Assembly (NCBI GenBank): GCA_016191115.1
Contig: JACPPG010000040.1
Location: 1-64,000, forward strand
Length of the DNA: 64,000 nt
Direction of reading: 5' to 3'
Source: Planctomycetia bacterium
GTDB taxonomy: Bacteria; Planctomycetota; Planctomycetia; Pirellulales; JACPPG01
In this document: positions 55,195-64,000 of the stretch, piece by piece
Layout: every line of letters begins with the position of its first letter
How positions within the stretch are numbered: the stretch's first letter is position 1
Made by a program: the position numbers and the translations under genes
Notes under the pieces: model-generated
Databases searched by the model: none
Seen by the model: the letters and a program-made list of their open reading frames with translations, nothing else
What the model was told of the DNA's origin: nothing

Positions 55195-57500
55195 ACTTTC
55201 GTCCCGCCATTTCTCGCAGCGACGTCTTCGACGGAGTCGATGGCTCGTTCCGCGTACGGCAGGTCAACAATGACTTGGGTTCCGCCGCCCGCGGCATTGG
55301 TGACCGTGCATTGCCCGCCGGCAATTCTGGCCCGCTCCGTCATGCCGCGCAGCCCGTGGACGCCCGTGGGCCTGGCGGGGGGCGTGAAGCCCACGCCCCA
55401 ATCGCGGACTTCGAGATGCACGCAATCATTCCGCCGACTCAGCTCGATGCGCACGCGGTTGCAGCGGCTGTGCTTGTAGGCGTTGGTGAGCGCCTCCTGC
55501 GTGATGCGATACACAGCCTGCTCGATCTTGGGCGCCATTCTTCCCAACATTTCATCCGGTACGAACTCGACGCGCAGGTGGGCCCGTTCGTCGTCCGCGA
55601 TCAGTTGCCGCACGGCGGCCACGACCCCGCAATCGTCCAGAACCGTGGCATGAATGTCGTTGATGATGCGGCGTCCTTCGTCCACCGTTTTCCGCAAGAC
55701 GCCCACGATGCTCTCGATCTCCTCGGCGAGAACCGGCGACTGGACTCGGCCTTGTATGCTCTCGAGTTGCATCAAGGCCCCCGTGGCGTACTGCACCAGG
55801 CCGTCGTGGATTTCGTACGCCACGAGCTGCCGCTCGTGATCCTGCACCTCGATGATGTGCCGCAGCATTTCTTGCTCTTCTTCGAGGGCGACCGCCGCCC
55901 GTTTGCGGTCGGAAATATCGGTGGAAACGCCGCCGACGGCGTTGCATACTCCGGCGCGATCGATGATCGGGAACTTGACCGAGACATACGTGTGGAGGCC
56001 GTCTGTGTGCGGCACCACTTCCTCGAATTCGAATGCTTGCCCGGTATCCCTCACTTGCCGGTCGTTGGCTTGCAGCTTGGCAACGATGTCGTCGGGGAAG
56101 AGGTCGGCATCGGTCCGGCCGATGATCTGCTGCTGCGTGACGTGGAACAGCTCTTCGTACCGGCGGTTGACCATCAGGTACCGGCCCTGCGCGTCTTTCA
56201 GATAGATCACCGCTGAAGTGTTGTCCATGATCGCCTGCAAGCGGAGCTCGCTGGCGCGAATGCTGTCCTCGATGGCCTTGCGCTCGGTCATGTCGACGAC
56301 TGTGCCGACGTATCCGGATACCGCGCCGGTCGGGTCGAGCATGATGGAAGCGGAGGCGACGACCCATCGGTCCCCGCCGTCCTTCGCGCGAACCCGGAAT
56401 TCCGAGACCTGGTTGCGACGCTCTGTCGTCGCGTCGCGCCATTCCGCGACGATCCGCCGGCGGTCGTCCGGGTGCACGAATCGCTGCCAACCGTCCCCCA
56501 GGGCGTCTTCCAACCTCGCTCCGACAAGGTTGCACCACGTGTCGTTCACGAACAGGCACCGGCCTTGAGCGTCCGTTTGAAAGATGCCGACGGGCGCATA
56601 CGTTGCCAGTTTGCGGAATCGCTCCTCGGCTTGCCGCAAGGTTTCCTCGCTCCGTTTTCTCTCGGTAATGTCGATCACGGTGCCGATCCCACGAGTCGCG
56701 CGACGACTTGAGCCTGTCCCCTCGAACGTCGCCTGTCCCCTGGCCAGCATCCAACGGACCATCCCCTCGCCCCAGGCGACTCGGTACTCAACCTCGTATT
56801 TGCCGCCGCCGCTCGGATCGAGCGCGGCCAGCACCGCCTGGTAAACGCGCTCGCGATCTTCGGGATACACTTGGCCGAGGAAGGATTCCGTAGTCACCTC
56901 GGCGTCGGGCGGCAAGCCCAGCATCGTCTTGGAACGCGCGGACCACTTGTGCTCGCCCGTCCGCGGGTTGAAATCCCAGATGCCGATGTCGCCTGATTCC
57001 GCGGCGACGCGAAGGGTCTCCTCGCGCTCGCGCAACTCGTGCTCGGCGTCCTCGCGGCGGCGCATTTCAGCGGCCAAGCGCTCCCGCTGCTCCCGCTCCG
57101 AGGCATCGACTCTCCGCCGCTCGGCCACCTCCTGTTCGAGCTCCCGCTGCCGGTCCTCCAGGCGCTGTCGCGCGGAACGCAGCGATTCGATCCCCCACGT
57201 TACCAGTCCGCCGGTAAGGACAAACATGACCAGTCGAAACTGGCGGGCCATCGAGAGGAGCGGAAATCCGGCTTCTCCGTTGGAGAGAAACCAGATCGAG
57301 CCGGCGTTAAGAACGATGGCGAACAAGCCGGACCGCAAGCCGCCGAGCCAGCCCGCCATCATGACCGCCAGAAGCGCAGGCACGATCGGCGGCGTAAATT
57401 CAAAGACCGGAACGAATATGAAACGGCGGACAACCGCCATCAAGATCGTCGCTAAGACAGCGACGATAAACGCGCGGAAGGTACACCGAAAGTCGTTCAT
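55191..57500 (-). CDS. membrane PAS sensor histidine kinase (HisKA_3 type) coupled to selB
   Basis: About 769 aa. N-terminal four-helix membrane domain, DUF4118-like (FIVAVLATILMAVVRRFIFV, PPIVPALLAVMMAGWLGGLR). A coiled coil leads to three PAS domains (IGIWDFNPRTGEHKWSARSK; APVGIFQTDAQGRCLFVNDT; TSAVIYLKDAQGRYLMVNRR). A HisKA_3 dimerisation helix with VAYEIHDGLVQYATGAL (His acceptor) and HATPase_c (NAYKHSRCNRVRIE, DWGVGF, GLRGMTERA) follow. NarX/DegS-type kinases pair with LuxR-type regulators; none is adjacent. ATG 57500 is preferred. Its stop overlaps the selB start, placing the sensor in the selB-selA transcript. Confidence 0.9.
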   Translation of the reverse strand: MNDFRCTFRAFIVAVLATILMAVVRRFIFVPVFEFTPPIVPALLAVMMAGWLGGLRSGLFAIVLNAGSIWFLSNGEAGFPLLSMARQFRLVMFVLTGGLVTWGIESLRSARQRLEDRQRELEQEVAERRRVDASEREQRERLAAEMRRREDAEHELREREETLRVAAESGDIGIWDFNPRTGEHKWSARSKTMLGLPPDAEVTTESFLGQVYPEDRERVYQAVLAALDPSGGGKYEVEYRVAWGEGMVRWMLARGQATFEGTGSSRRATRGIGTVIDITERKRSEETLRQAEERFRKLATYAPVGIFQTDAQGRCLFVNDTWCNLVGARLEDALGDGWQRFVHPDDRRRIVAEWRDATTERRNQVSEFRVRAKDGGDRWVVASASIMLDPTGAVSGYVGTVVDMTERKAIEDSIRASELRLQAIMDNTSAVIYLKDAQGRYLMVNRRYEELFHVTQQQIIGRTDADLFPDDIVAKLQANDRQVRDTGQAFEFEEVVPHTDGLHTYVSVKFPIIDRAGVCNAVGGVSTDISDRKRAAVALEEEQEMLRHIIEVQDHERQLVAYEIHDGLVQYATGALMQLESIQGRVQSPVLAEEIESIVGVLRKTVDEGRRIINDIHATVLDDCGVVAAVRQLIADDERAHLRVEFVPDEMLGRMAPKIEQAVYRITQEALTNAYKHSRCNRVRIELSRRNDCVHLEVRDWGVGFTPPARPTGVHGLRGMTERARIAGGQCTVTNAAGGGTQVIVDLPYAERAIDSVEDVAARNGGTKV

Positions 57501-57971
57501 GGAGTGGCCCGCACCGAGCAGAATTAACCATGCGACTGAATGGAACAATTATCGCTCCGTCAAATCCCGGCGTCGAGTTGAGCGACCTTCTGCGGTTTTT
57601 GCCGCCGAATTGACATCCGCGCGGGGCAGGTTCCTTCGACATCGGCGCGGGAGGCGGCAATGCCGTGCCTGTTAGGCGCCGGAACCGTGACTTTGCGCTG
57701 CTCGTGCACGTGCTGAGAGCGGCACGAGGATCATCCGCCAACGCGGCGCGCCCCGCGCTGGCGGGACCTGCTGCGGTGCCACGAGCGCGACCGCCGTTTG
57801 CCCTCTCGGTCGAGGAGCCACGCCTAGCGCCTTTCACTTTGCCTAACCGCTGCGATCGCGGGCCAACCTTGCGGAATCGCCAGAAATCGTCCATGGCGCA
57901 GGTTGTGGCGCGCATCTTGCTTCGATTAGCATGGCAAGGGGGCTGTCAACAAGGACCCTTTTGGCCGGCGC
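57501..57971. other. non-coding divergent region
   Basis: 470 bp between the kinase (-) and GNAT-like (+) genes. Several open frames run through it, but none has a start signal or recognisable composition. Promoters for both directions are expected here. Confidence 0.45.
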
Positions 57972-59189
57972 ATGCGCAACGTCCGCGTTCAACCCGTTGT
58001 TTCGTGGCGAGATCGTCGCCGTTTTATCCATTTTCCCTGGTCGCTGTACCGGGACGATCCTAATTGGGTGCCGCCGATCCGCTCGACGCAGCCCCGCCTG
58101 TTCGGTTATCGACCACACCCGTTTCGCGCGCAGGGGGAGATCCAGACGTTCCTGGCATGGCAAGGGCGCGAGGTGGTGGGTCGCATCGCCGCTATCCTCA
58201 ACCACGCCCACAACCACACCTACGGGGAGCGCCGCGGGTTCTTCGGCTTCTTCGAGGCGATCGAGGACCGCGCCGTCGCGCATGCCCTGTTCGACGCCGC
58301 CCGCGAGTGGCTCGGCGAGCGCGAGGCGTTCGGCCTGCGCGGTCCGGTGAACCCCTCGATGAACTACGTCAGCGGCCTGCTGATCGACGGGCACCAGACA
58401 CCGCCCACGTTCACGCTTCCCTACAACCCGCCGTACTACGGCGAGTTTTTGGAGGATTACGGTTTTCGCAAGGCGCACGACATGCTGGCCTTCATCGGCT
58501 ACAAGCATGAGCTGCCGCGCTACCAGCAGAATCTCGATCCGATCGTCGACGGAGTTGTCGATCGTTGGCGCCCCGTGATCCGCCCGATGGACATGACGGC
58601 CGGCGGCGCGGACCTCGATGTGTTCCTCGATTTGTTCAACCGCTCGTTCGAGGGGATGTGGGGCTTTGTGCCGCTCGCCCGCGACGAGCTACTGGACCTG
58701 GTCGGTTCATTGCACTACCTGACCAGCCCCGAGTTCGCTTTGATGGCCGAGGTCGAGGGGAAGCCGGCGGGGGCGGTGATCGGGCTGCCCGACTACAACC
58801 CGCTGATCAAGAAGATCGACGGCCGGCTCTTCCCGTTCGGTTTCCTGCGCCTGCTGAGGAGGCGCGGTCTGGACCGGTTCTGCGTGGTGTCGCTGACCGT
58901 GGCCCCTGAGTATCAACGGTGGGGCCTGGGCCTGGTGCTTCTGCGGTCGCTCCTGCCCAGAGGCTTGAAGATGGGCTTGCGCGAGGCCGAATTCTCCTGG
59001 ATTTCCGAAACCAACACCCTGGCGATCCGGGGTATGCGCAAGGCCGGTCTGCATCACTCGAAGACGTATCGCATCTACGACTTCGGCGAGGCCATGCCGA
59101 TCGATGACGCGGTGCCGGTGTCCGGGAGTGCGACCGCGCACAACGGCGCCGCCGGAAAGCGCGTCACTGGCCGATTGTTGCCGCGGTAG
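57972..59189 (+). CDS. GNAT-type acyltransferase-like protein
   Basis: 405 aa, cytoplasmic. Contains two GNAT-like halves. The first has VQPVVSWRDRRRFIHFPWSL, WVPPIRSTQPRLF and GRIAAILNHAHNHTY, with FFGFFEAIEDRAVAHALFDA. The second has AGAVIGLPDYNPLIKK, VVSLTVAPEYQRWGLGLVLL (CoA-binding turn QRWGLG) and ISETNTLAIRGMRKAGL. Length and sequence pattern match a widespread family annotated as N-acetyltransferase with no known substrate. ATG 57972. Single gene, no partner visible. Confidence 0.8.
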   Translation: MRNVRVQPVVSWRDRRRFIHFPWSLYRDDPNWVPPIRSTQPRLFGYRPHPFRAQGEIQTFLAWQGREVVGRIAAILNHAHNHTYGERRGFFGFFEAIEDRAVAHALFDAAREWLGEREAFGLRGPVNPSMNYVSGLLIDGHQTPPTFTLPYNPPYYGEFLEDYGFRKAHDMLAFIGYKHELPRYQQNLDPIVDGVVDRWRPVIRPMDMTAGGADLDVFLDLFNRSFEGMWGFVPLARDELLDLVGSLHYLTSPEFALMAEVEGKPAGAVIGLPDYNPLIKKIDGRLFPFGFLRLLRRRGLDRFCVVSLTVAPEYQRWGLGLVLLRSLLPRGLKMGLREAEFSWISETNTLAIRGMRKAGLHHSKTYRIYDFGEAMPIDDAVPVSGSATAHNGAAGKRVTGRLLPR

Positions 59190-59226
59190 TGTTCGGCTCG
59201 CGGGTCTTTGTCCAACCGGAGGTCCA

Positions 59227-59466
59227 CTAAGCCCGGAGGCGCCTTCGCGGGTCGTCCACTGAAGTGAGCCACGTTCCAGCGCCTTCATCGTTCCACAGCT
59301 CGCGCAACTCGGACCGCTCGCCAAGAACACGATCGATGGCCGCCTCGGCGCGTTTCAACAATTCGCCCGGCGGCGTCAACGGATGTGCGGCCACCCAAAG
59401 GTCAACCTTCTCCGTGTACGCGTTCGCGTAACCCGGATTGCCTGCCGCCTCACGCCAAGCGCCCAT
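59227..59466 (-). pseudogene. DUF4259-related short protein, probably truncated
   Basis: 79 aa. Begins MGAW like DUF4259 proteins, but the usual MGAWGxGxFxxDxA stretch is missing; it goes directly to NPGYANAYTEKVDLWVAAHP and the family C-terminus (RVLGERSELRELWNDEG, TWLTSVDDPRRRL). This suggests an internal deletion of most of the N-terminal domain. A weak purine run (GAAAAGGAAA) precedes ATG 59466. It may still be expressed as a small protein. Confidence 0.5.
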
Positions 59467-59714
59467 GGCGTTTTCCTTTTCTCACATGCCATTGCCAACT
59501 TTCCCCTGTAACCGTCGGTGATCTCGTGCACAACAACGCCCTCGGAGAGAGCGACAGCACTATGTCGCGAGCACATCCACGCCTCGCGCGAAGGCAAGCA
59601 GGGTGCGAATGGCTCACCCCAGACTGATTGCCTGGCGGACACCCTTGATCAAGATCGACAGGATGCTCTGCCGGCGGGTGACGATCTCGGCCTGGCGTAC
59701 GCGCAGCGTGCCAA

Positions 59715-62700
59715 TCAGAAGGCCAGCGACACGCGCTTTCGCGGGGGCCATGCTGGCAGCGAGGCGCTCAGCGACCAGGCCAGGGTCGAGGATGGATCGG
59801 AGACGGCCATCGCGGCGCCATGGGATATCGAGGACTGATCGGACCGATCCGGCCAGGCGCTAAGCACCGCATCGACGACTTGCGTGGCGCTCGCAGCCGC
59901 CGCTTTCGCGGCCCGTGGCAGGGCCTGCCCCGCAGCCGCGCCGCTGCCCGTCGTGCCGGCCGTCTGCTGCGCCATTCGGTTAAGCTCGCTCATCACCGTC
60001 AACACGTCCAAGGGGGCCAGATAGCCGTCGCCGTCGACGTCGAGGAAGTAGACGGGCTGGGGAGCAATGGGCGGAAACGGCAGCTCGCCCGCTTCGTTGT
60101 GATTCAACTTGTTCATGAGCACGATCGCATCCAGCGGCACCACGAAACCGTCGCCGTCGACGTCCAGCGGGTCTGCCGGATTCTGCCACGACGGCACGAT
60201 CACGGCCGACACCTGCCCATAGATGATTTCGCGCGGGCCGAGCGGCCCAGTGCCACCGACAAGCAACGTATCGTGCAAGGCCGGGACATGCGCTGGCAGC
60301 ACGGAGAACGTGACCACATTGCCGATCGCCGCCGCGGCGTCGAGCATGGCCTGGACGCGGAAGAGCGATTGCGGTCCGGCGCCCGGCGCCGCGCGGCCGA
60401 GCGTCCCGCCTGCCTCGTCGACCAGCCTTTGCGCGTCGTTCACGGTGCCGGAGGCAAGGGCCGAGAAGCTATCGTCGATCGCGAGCGTGCCATTCTGCCA
60501 GTCAAGCAAGTCGGGGTCGTATTGAAGCCCGGCGTAGGCGGCGAAGACGCCGTGCTGCGGAGCGGACGCGTCGCGGAGGTCGGTGACCGTGACATCGACG
60601 ACGAATTGCCCGCCGCGCGGAATCATGAGGCGGCCGAGCGCATCGACGGGCGGCGTCTGACCGCCGACGCTGCGAATCGAGACGTCGTACCGCACGAGCG
60701 GCACGACGATATCGACCTTGAACGAGCCGATGACTCCGCCAGTGGCGACGTTGCCGGAGGTGTCCCCCACGGCGCCCGCGAGAAGCGAAACGTTGTACGT
60801 TCCGTTGTCCGAAACGCCAAAGCCGCCCGGTGGCGCGGCGATGCGGTACGTGGCCGTTCGTGGCGAACCGCTAGTGGCCGCGTCGACGGACAGGAGGATT
60901 GCCGGCTCATTGAAGCCGCCCGGCCCGGTCACGCGAATGTCGGTGTCGTCGAGCGTCGCGGTGTCGATCGCGGTATTGTCGGTGTGCGTGACGGTGAAGG
61001 TGTAGCTCGTGCCGCCGGTCGAAAGGACGTCGGCGGCGCTGGCCGCGGCGGTTGGCGGCGTCGTGTCTCCGCCCGCGGTCGTGGCCTTCCATAGCTCGGC
61101 GCCCGCGATCCCGTCATCGGCGACGAAGTACAGCGTTCCGCCCAGCACGGTGAGATACGAAGGATAGGAACTGGCCGCGAGGGGGTTGATGTTCGCCGCT
61201 AGCGCGCTCGTGTCGCCCAGTGATTTCCACAGCTCGAAGCCCTCGGCCGCGCGAAACCCCGAGAAATACAAGCCACCATCGAACGCCGTGAAATCCGCGG
61301 GCGCTAGCGGGTCGTTGGGGCCGATCGGCGCGACCGGCGTGATCGTCGCGCTGTCGTATTTCTTGAGCACGAAGCCGCTCGCGCCGTCGCTGGCGGCGAA
61401 ATAGAGCGCGCCATTGAACACGGTCACGTACTCGCCGGCGGCCGCGTTGAGCGGCACGATCCCGGTCAATCGCTCGGGCGATGTGCCGTCGTACTTCCAC
61501 AGCGCAAGGCCGGCCGCGTCGCTGGCGGCGAAATACAGCGCCGACTTGAAAAACGTAAGATCGTCGGGGAACGAGTTGCCGGCGAGCGGATTGATGTCCG
61601 CGACCCGCGTGGCCGTGGCGCCGTCGAACTTCCACAGCTCGCGGCCGGTCGCGCCATCGTCGGCGGCGAAGTAAAGCGCGTCGTGGAATACGGCCAGATG
61701 CTGCGGGAACGAGCTGCCGAGCCCCGTGCGGATGTCGGCCGCGAGCGACACGCTCGTGCCGTCGTATTTCCAAAGCTCCTTGCCTTCGCCCAGCCGGTTG
61801 GCCGCGAAGTACAGCGCGCCGTCGAAAACCGCGAAGTCGCTCGGGCCCGAGCTGTCGTCGCCGGTGGCAATGTCGGCGACCCGCGTGGCCGTCGTGCCGT
61901 CGTACTTCCACAGTTCGGAGCCGCTACGGCCGTCGTTCGCCCCGAAGTACAAGGCGCCGTTGTACGTGGTAAGGAAGCTTGGGTCAGAGCTGCCGGGGCC
62001 GGAATTGATGTCGGCCACGCGCGTCGCCGAGACGCCGTCGAACTTCCACAGCTCGCGGCCGCTACGGCCGTCGTTCGCGGCGAAGTACATGGCGCCGTTG
62101 AACGCGGTCAGAAAGGCGGCGTCCGAGCCGGCCCCGCCGGGGGTGACATCAATCACCTGCGGCGCGGGAAGGGCGTTGCTGTAGTGCCACAGTTCCCGCC
62201 CATTGACGCCATCGTCGGCGGCGAAATAAAGCTGCGATTGGAAGACCACCAGCCCGCCAGGCGCCGCGCCGAGGGCGCCGGTGCGGAGGTCGGCGACGGA
62301 CGACGCGTCGGCACCGTCGTACCGCCACAGTTCATCGCCAGTGGTTCCGTCGTTGGCGGCGAAATACAGCCGGGAGCCGAAGACGAGAAAGTCACGGGGG
62401 GACGATCCGGCCTGGCCCGCCGCCAGATCGATCGCGCGCGAGGAGGCCACGCTGTCGTACCACCACAGCTCCCGACCATTCGTCCCGTCGTCCGCCGAGA
62501 AGTACAGCAAACCAGCAAAGACGGTCAGATCACGCGGGTCGGACCAGCCCTGCCCGATGGTGTTGATATCAGTCACCCGCGTGGCCGTGGCGCCGTCGTA
62601 GCTCCACAGCTCGCGCCCTGCCGCGTCGCCGTAGGCGGAGAAGTATAGTGCCCCGCCGTACACGGCCAGGCTGCTGGGGTCGGAGCTCGAGAAGCGGTCG

Positions 62701-63500
62701 CCCGGCAGAATGTCGGCCGCCCGCGTGGCCGCCGTGCCGTCGAACTTCCACAGTTCGCGCCCCGTCGTCCCGTCGTCGGCCTGCAAGAAGAGCGCGCCGG
62801 CAAAGAGCGTCAGGAAGCGCGGGTTGGCGTCGCCGGTGGGATTGATGTCGGCGGCGCGGGTGGCGGTGGTGCCGTCGAATTTCCACAGCTCTCGGCCCGC
62901 GGTGCCGTCGCCGGCGGAGAAGTAGAGCGCGCCGGCAAAGACGATCAGCTCTTGCGGGTCGGAGCTGGAGAACTGCCCGCCGGCCTGGATGTCGGCGGCG
63001 AGCGTGGCCGCGGCGCCGTCGAACTTCCACAGCTCACGGCCGTGAACCCCGTCATCGGCCGCGAAGTAGAGCGCGCCGTTGAACGCGGCCAGGTGCGCCG
63101 GATTCGAGGAAGCATCGGGATTGATGTTGGCGACGCGGCTGGCGCTTGTGCCGTCGACCTTCCACAACTCGCGATCGAGCGCAGCGTCCTGGGCCGAGAA
63201 GTACAGTGCGCCGCCAAACTCCGTCAGATACTGCGGATCGGACGCGGCGCCGTTCGTGTTGATGTTGGCGGCTAGCGCCGTCGTGACGGCGAGCAAGCGG
63301 CGCTCTTCGAGCGATTCGAACGCGAGCTTCCGCGGCGCAACGGGCGCCTTCGCGCGGAGGGAGCGCGTAGCGGGCGAGCGCTGGGCCGCGCTCGGCGGCC
63401 GGTCGGACGCGTGTGGCACGCGAGTCGACTCCCCTGGGCGATCGCTCGACGCTACCTGCGGCGAGCCATCGCTTGAACCTTCCAGCGGCCGTCGTGCCAC
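59715..63500 (-). CDS. giant surface protein with ELWxxDGT repeats, cohesin-like and dockerin-like parts
   Basis: 1261 aa. The N-terminal ~60 residues are low-complexity, then KLAFESLEERRLLAVTTALA, the planctomycete export/anchoring signal. From ~75 to ~870 about seventeen ~45-residue repeats follow of the form ALYFSADDGTTGRELWKFDG with TRAADI, likely a beta-propeller or solenoid. An Ig-like domain (TPPTAAASAADVLSTGGTSY), a cohesin-like domain (GGQFVVDVTVTDLRDASAPQ) and two EF-hand/dockerin-like units (LDVDGDGFVVPLDAIVLMNK; LDVDGDGYLAPLDVLTVMSE) end it. Probably exported to the cell surface. The start is GTG 63500. Repeats are very similar at DNA level. Confidence 0.88.
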   Translation of the reverse strand: MARRPLEGSSDGSPQVASSDRPGESTRVPHASDRPPSAAQRSPATRSLRAKAPVAPRKLAFESLEERRLLAVTTALAANINTNGAASDPQYLTEFGGALYFSAQDAALDRELWKVDGTSASRVANINPDASSNPAHLAAFNGALYFAADDGVHGRELWKFDGAAATLAADIQAGGQFSSSDPQELIVFAGALYFSAGDGTAGRELWKFDGTTATRAADINPTGDANPRFLTLFAGALFLQADDGTTGRELWKFDGTAATRAADILPGDRFSSSDPSSLAVYGGALYFSAYGDAAGRELWSYDGATATRVTDINTIGQGWSDPRDLTVFAGLLYFSADDGTNGRELWWYDSVASSRAIDLAAGQAGSSPRDFLVFGSRLYFAANDGTTGDELWRYDGADASSVADLRTGALGAAPGGLVVFQSQLYFAADDGVNGRELWHYSNALPAPQVIDVTPGGAGSDAAFLTAFNGAMYFAANDGRSGRELWKFDGVSATRVADINSGPGSSDPSFLTTYNGALYFGANDGRSGSELWKYDGTTATRVADIATGDDSSGPSDFAVFDGALYFAANRLGEGKELWKYDGTSVSLAADIRTGLGSSFPQHLAVFHDALYFAADDGATGRELWKFDGATATRVADINPLAGNSFPDDLTFFKSALYFAASDAAGLALWKYDGTSPERLTGIVPLNAAAGEYVTVFNGALYFAASDGASGFVLKKYDSATITPVAPIGPNDPLAPADFTAFDGGLYFSGFRAAEGFELWKSLGDTSALAANINPLAASSYPSYLTVLGGTLYFVADDGIAGAELWKATTAGGDTTPPTAAASAADVLSTGGTSYTFTVTHTDNTAIDTATLDDTDIRVTGPGGFNEPAILLSVDAATSGSPRTATYRIAAPPGGFGVSDNGTYNVSLLAGAVGDTSGNVATGGVIGSFKVDIVVPLVRYDVSIRSVGGQTPPVDALGRLMIPRGGQFVVDVTVTDLRDASAPQHGVFAAYAGLQYDPDLLDWQNGTLAIDDSFSALASGTVNDAQRLVDEAGGTLGRAAPGAGPQSLFRVQAMLDAAAAIGNVVTFSVLPAHVPALHDTLLVGGTGPLGPREIIYGQVSAVIVPSWQNPADPLDVDGDGFVVPLDAIVLMNKLNHNEAGELPFPPIAPQPVYFLDVDGDGYLAPLDVLTVMSELNRMAQQTAGTTGSGAAAGQALPRAAKAAAASATQVVDAVLSAWPDRSDQSSISHGAAMAVSDPSSTLAWSLSASLPAWPPRKRVSLAF

Positions 63501-63679
63501 CGTGCGAATTACTCAGAACGCTTGTGGGCGGCCGTGCCGGTTCTTGCGCCTATGCCGCGCGAAATCGAGCCCGATCCTTGGCGGCTCCATCAACCGCGTA
63601 ACAGTTCGTCGCTTCGTACGCTTGGCAGCTTAGGCAAGCTTTGCGTCCAACGGTTCCCGGATCACTTCAGGAGAGACCC

Positions 63680-64000
63680 ATGAACACTCGCGCGACGAAC
63701 AACGTTCGGCTGGCCGCACTGGCGGCGGCCCTAGGCACTGCCATCTTAACCAACCCGGCAGCCGCTGGCACGGGTCATTCCGGAGGCGGGGGGGGCGGCG
63801 GTGGCGGCGGCAAGACATCGTTCAAGACGAGCTCTCCGAGCGGCGTAACTCACCGCTCTTTCAGCACTTCCAACCTCCCAACGAAGAGCTTTACGAGCAG
63901 CCATCTCAGTAACTCGACGGGCGTGGGCTCGAATTTTTCGCACTTGCAGACCCCGTCGAACAAATTCAACAAGCAACTTCAGACCACGATCCACACCGCG
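63680..64000 (+). CDS. Gly/Ser-rich secreted protein (3' end beyond window)
   Basis: Starts at ATG 63680 with AGGAGAG upstream and stays open for 107 codons to the window edge. Signal peptide (VRLAALAAALGTAILTNPAAAG), then a run of glycines (GHSGGGGGGGGGGKTSFKTS) and a Ser/Thr/Asn-rich region (STSNLPTKSFTSSHLSNSTG). Low-complexity secreted protein; function unknown and possible C-terminal domain not visible. It diverges from the giant surface protein gene. Confidence 0.75.
   Translation, partial: MNTRATNNVRLAALAAALGTAILTNPAAAGTGHSGGGGGGGGGGKTSFKTSSPSGVTHRSFSTSNLPTKSFTSSHLSNSTGVGSNFSHLQTPSNKFNKQLQTTIHTA

Noticed and set aside
59820..61094. 424-codon plus-strand ORF opposite the giant surface protein.
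   Set aside because: Antisense of the Ig/cohesin/dockerin region; Arg/Asp-rich composition with no recognisable fold.
61000..63300. Possible CRISPR-like or satellite array suggested by regular ~150-bp similarity.
   Set aside because: The periodicity is explained by ELWxxDGT protein repeats; there are no short identical repeats with unique spacers.

Overview
The window is a GC-rich chromosomal segment of a bacterium that is almost certainly a member of the Planctomycetota, probably Pirellulales-like. Lineage markers include DUF1549/DUF1553 and DUF1501 genes next to a WD40/cytochrome gene, a PVC-type dehydrogenase with HEAT repeats and a C-terminal haem domain, a giant surface protein with the SLEERRLLA N-terminal signal and dockerin-like repeats, many secreted proteins of unknown function, and archaeal-type C1-transfer genes. 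No rRNA, prophage or CRISPR array is seen.

Layout. 1-5 kb: small hypotheticals, two sensor histidine kinases and a lipoprotein. 5-15 kb: one minus-strand respiratory operon, transcribed coxB-coxA-coxC-membrane protein-dihaem cytochrome c-Rieske-cytochrome b/c-CtaG::NapH fusion-periplasmic protein. It encodes a whole quinol-to-oxygen path. 15-20 kb: GH15 glucoamylase, ankyrin protein, secreted hypothetical. 20-29 kb: a planctomycete DUF1501/PPC/DUF1549-DUF1553/WD40 cluster. 29-43 kb: NIPSNAP protein, lipoproteins, metallopeptidase, MscS channel, PVC dehydrogenase, a small HTH/zinc-ribbon locus, MarR regulator, RRM protein and alkaline phosphatase. 43.7-48.3 kb: a minus-strand fwdD-orf-fwdB-fwdA-fwdC operon for a formylmethanofuran-dehydrogenase-type enzyme. 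48.6-57.5 kb: a complete selenocysteine module, with selD and a cysteine desulfurase on plus, tRNA-Sec on minus, a REP-associated transposase, then selA, selB and a PAS sensor kinase on minus. 58-64 kb: GNAT-like protein, DUF4259 remnant, ELWxxDGT-repeat surface protein, and a Gly/Ser-rich secreted protein cut by the window edge.

Main discovery. fwdB is interrupted by one in-frame TGA (codon 116) exactly where FwdB proteins carry the Cys or Sec that ligates tungsten/molybdenum. The reading frame continues unchanged into the rest of FwdB. A small hairpin with a G in its apical loop lies 25 nt after the TGA, as in bacterial SECIS elements. The genes for making and inserting selenocysteine (selA, selB, selD, tRNA-Sec) lie next to it, and selD is divergent from the fwd operon. 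I read fwdB as a selenoprotein gene. The cluster would encode a bacterial Sec-dependent formylmethanofuran (or formyl-methanopterin-type) dehydrogenase. The intact 4Fe-4S cysteines and the separate FwdD molybdopterin domain argue for a redox enzyme rather than the redox-inactive Fhc hydrolase of methylotrophs.

A second theme is small repeats. A 156-bp element with terminal inverted repeats CAGGGCCRTTC and a long internal hairpin is present six times. Two copies supply the C-terminal residues and stop codon of the gene they abut. Several other REP-type palindromes occur, one family flanking its probable transposase inside the sel locus.
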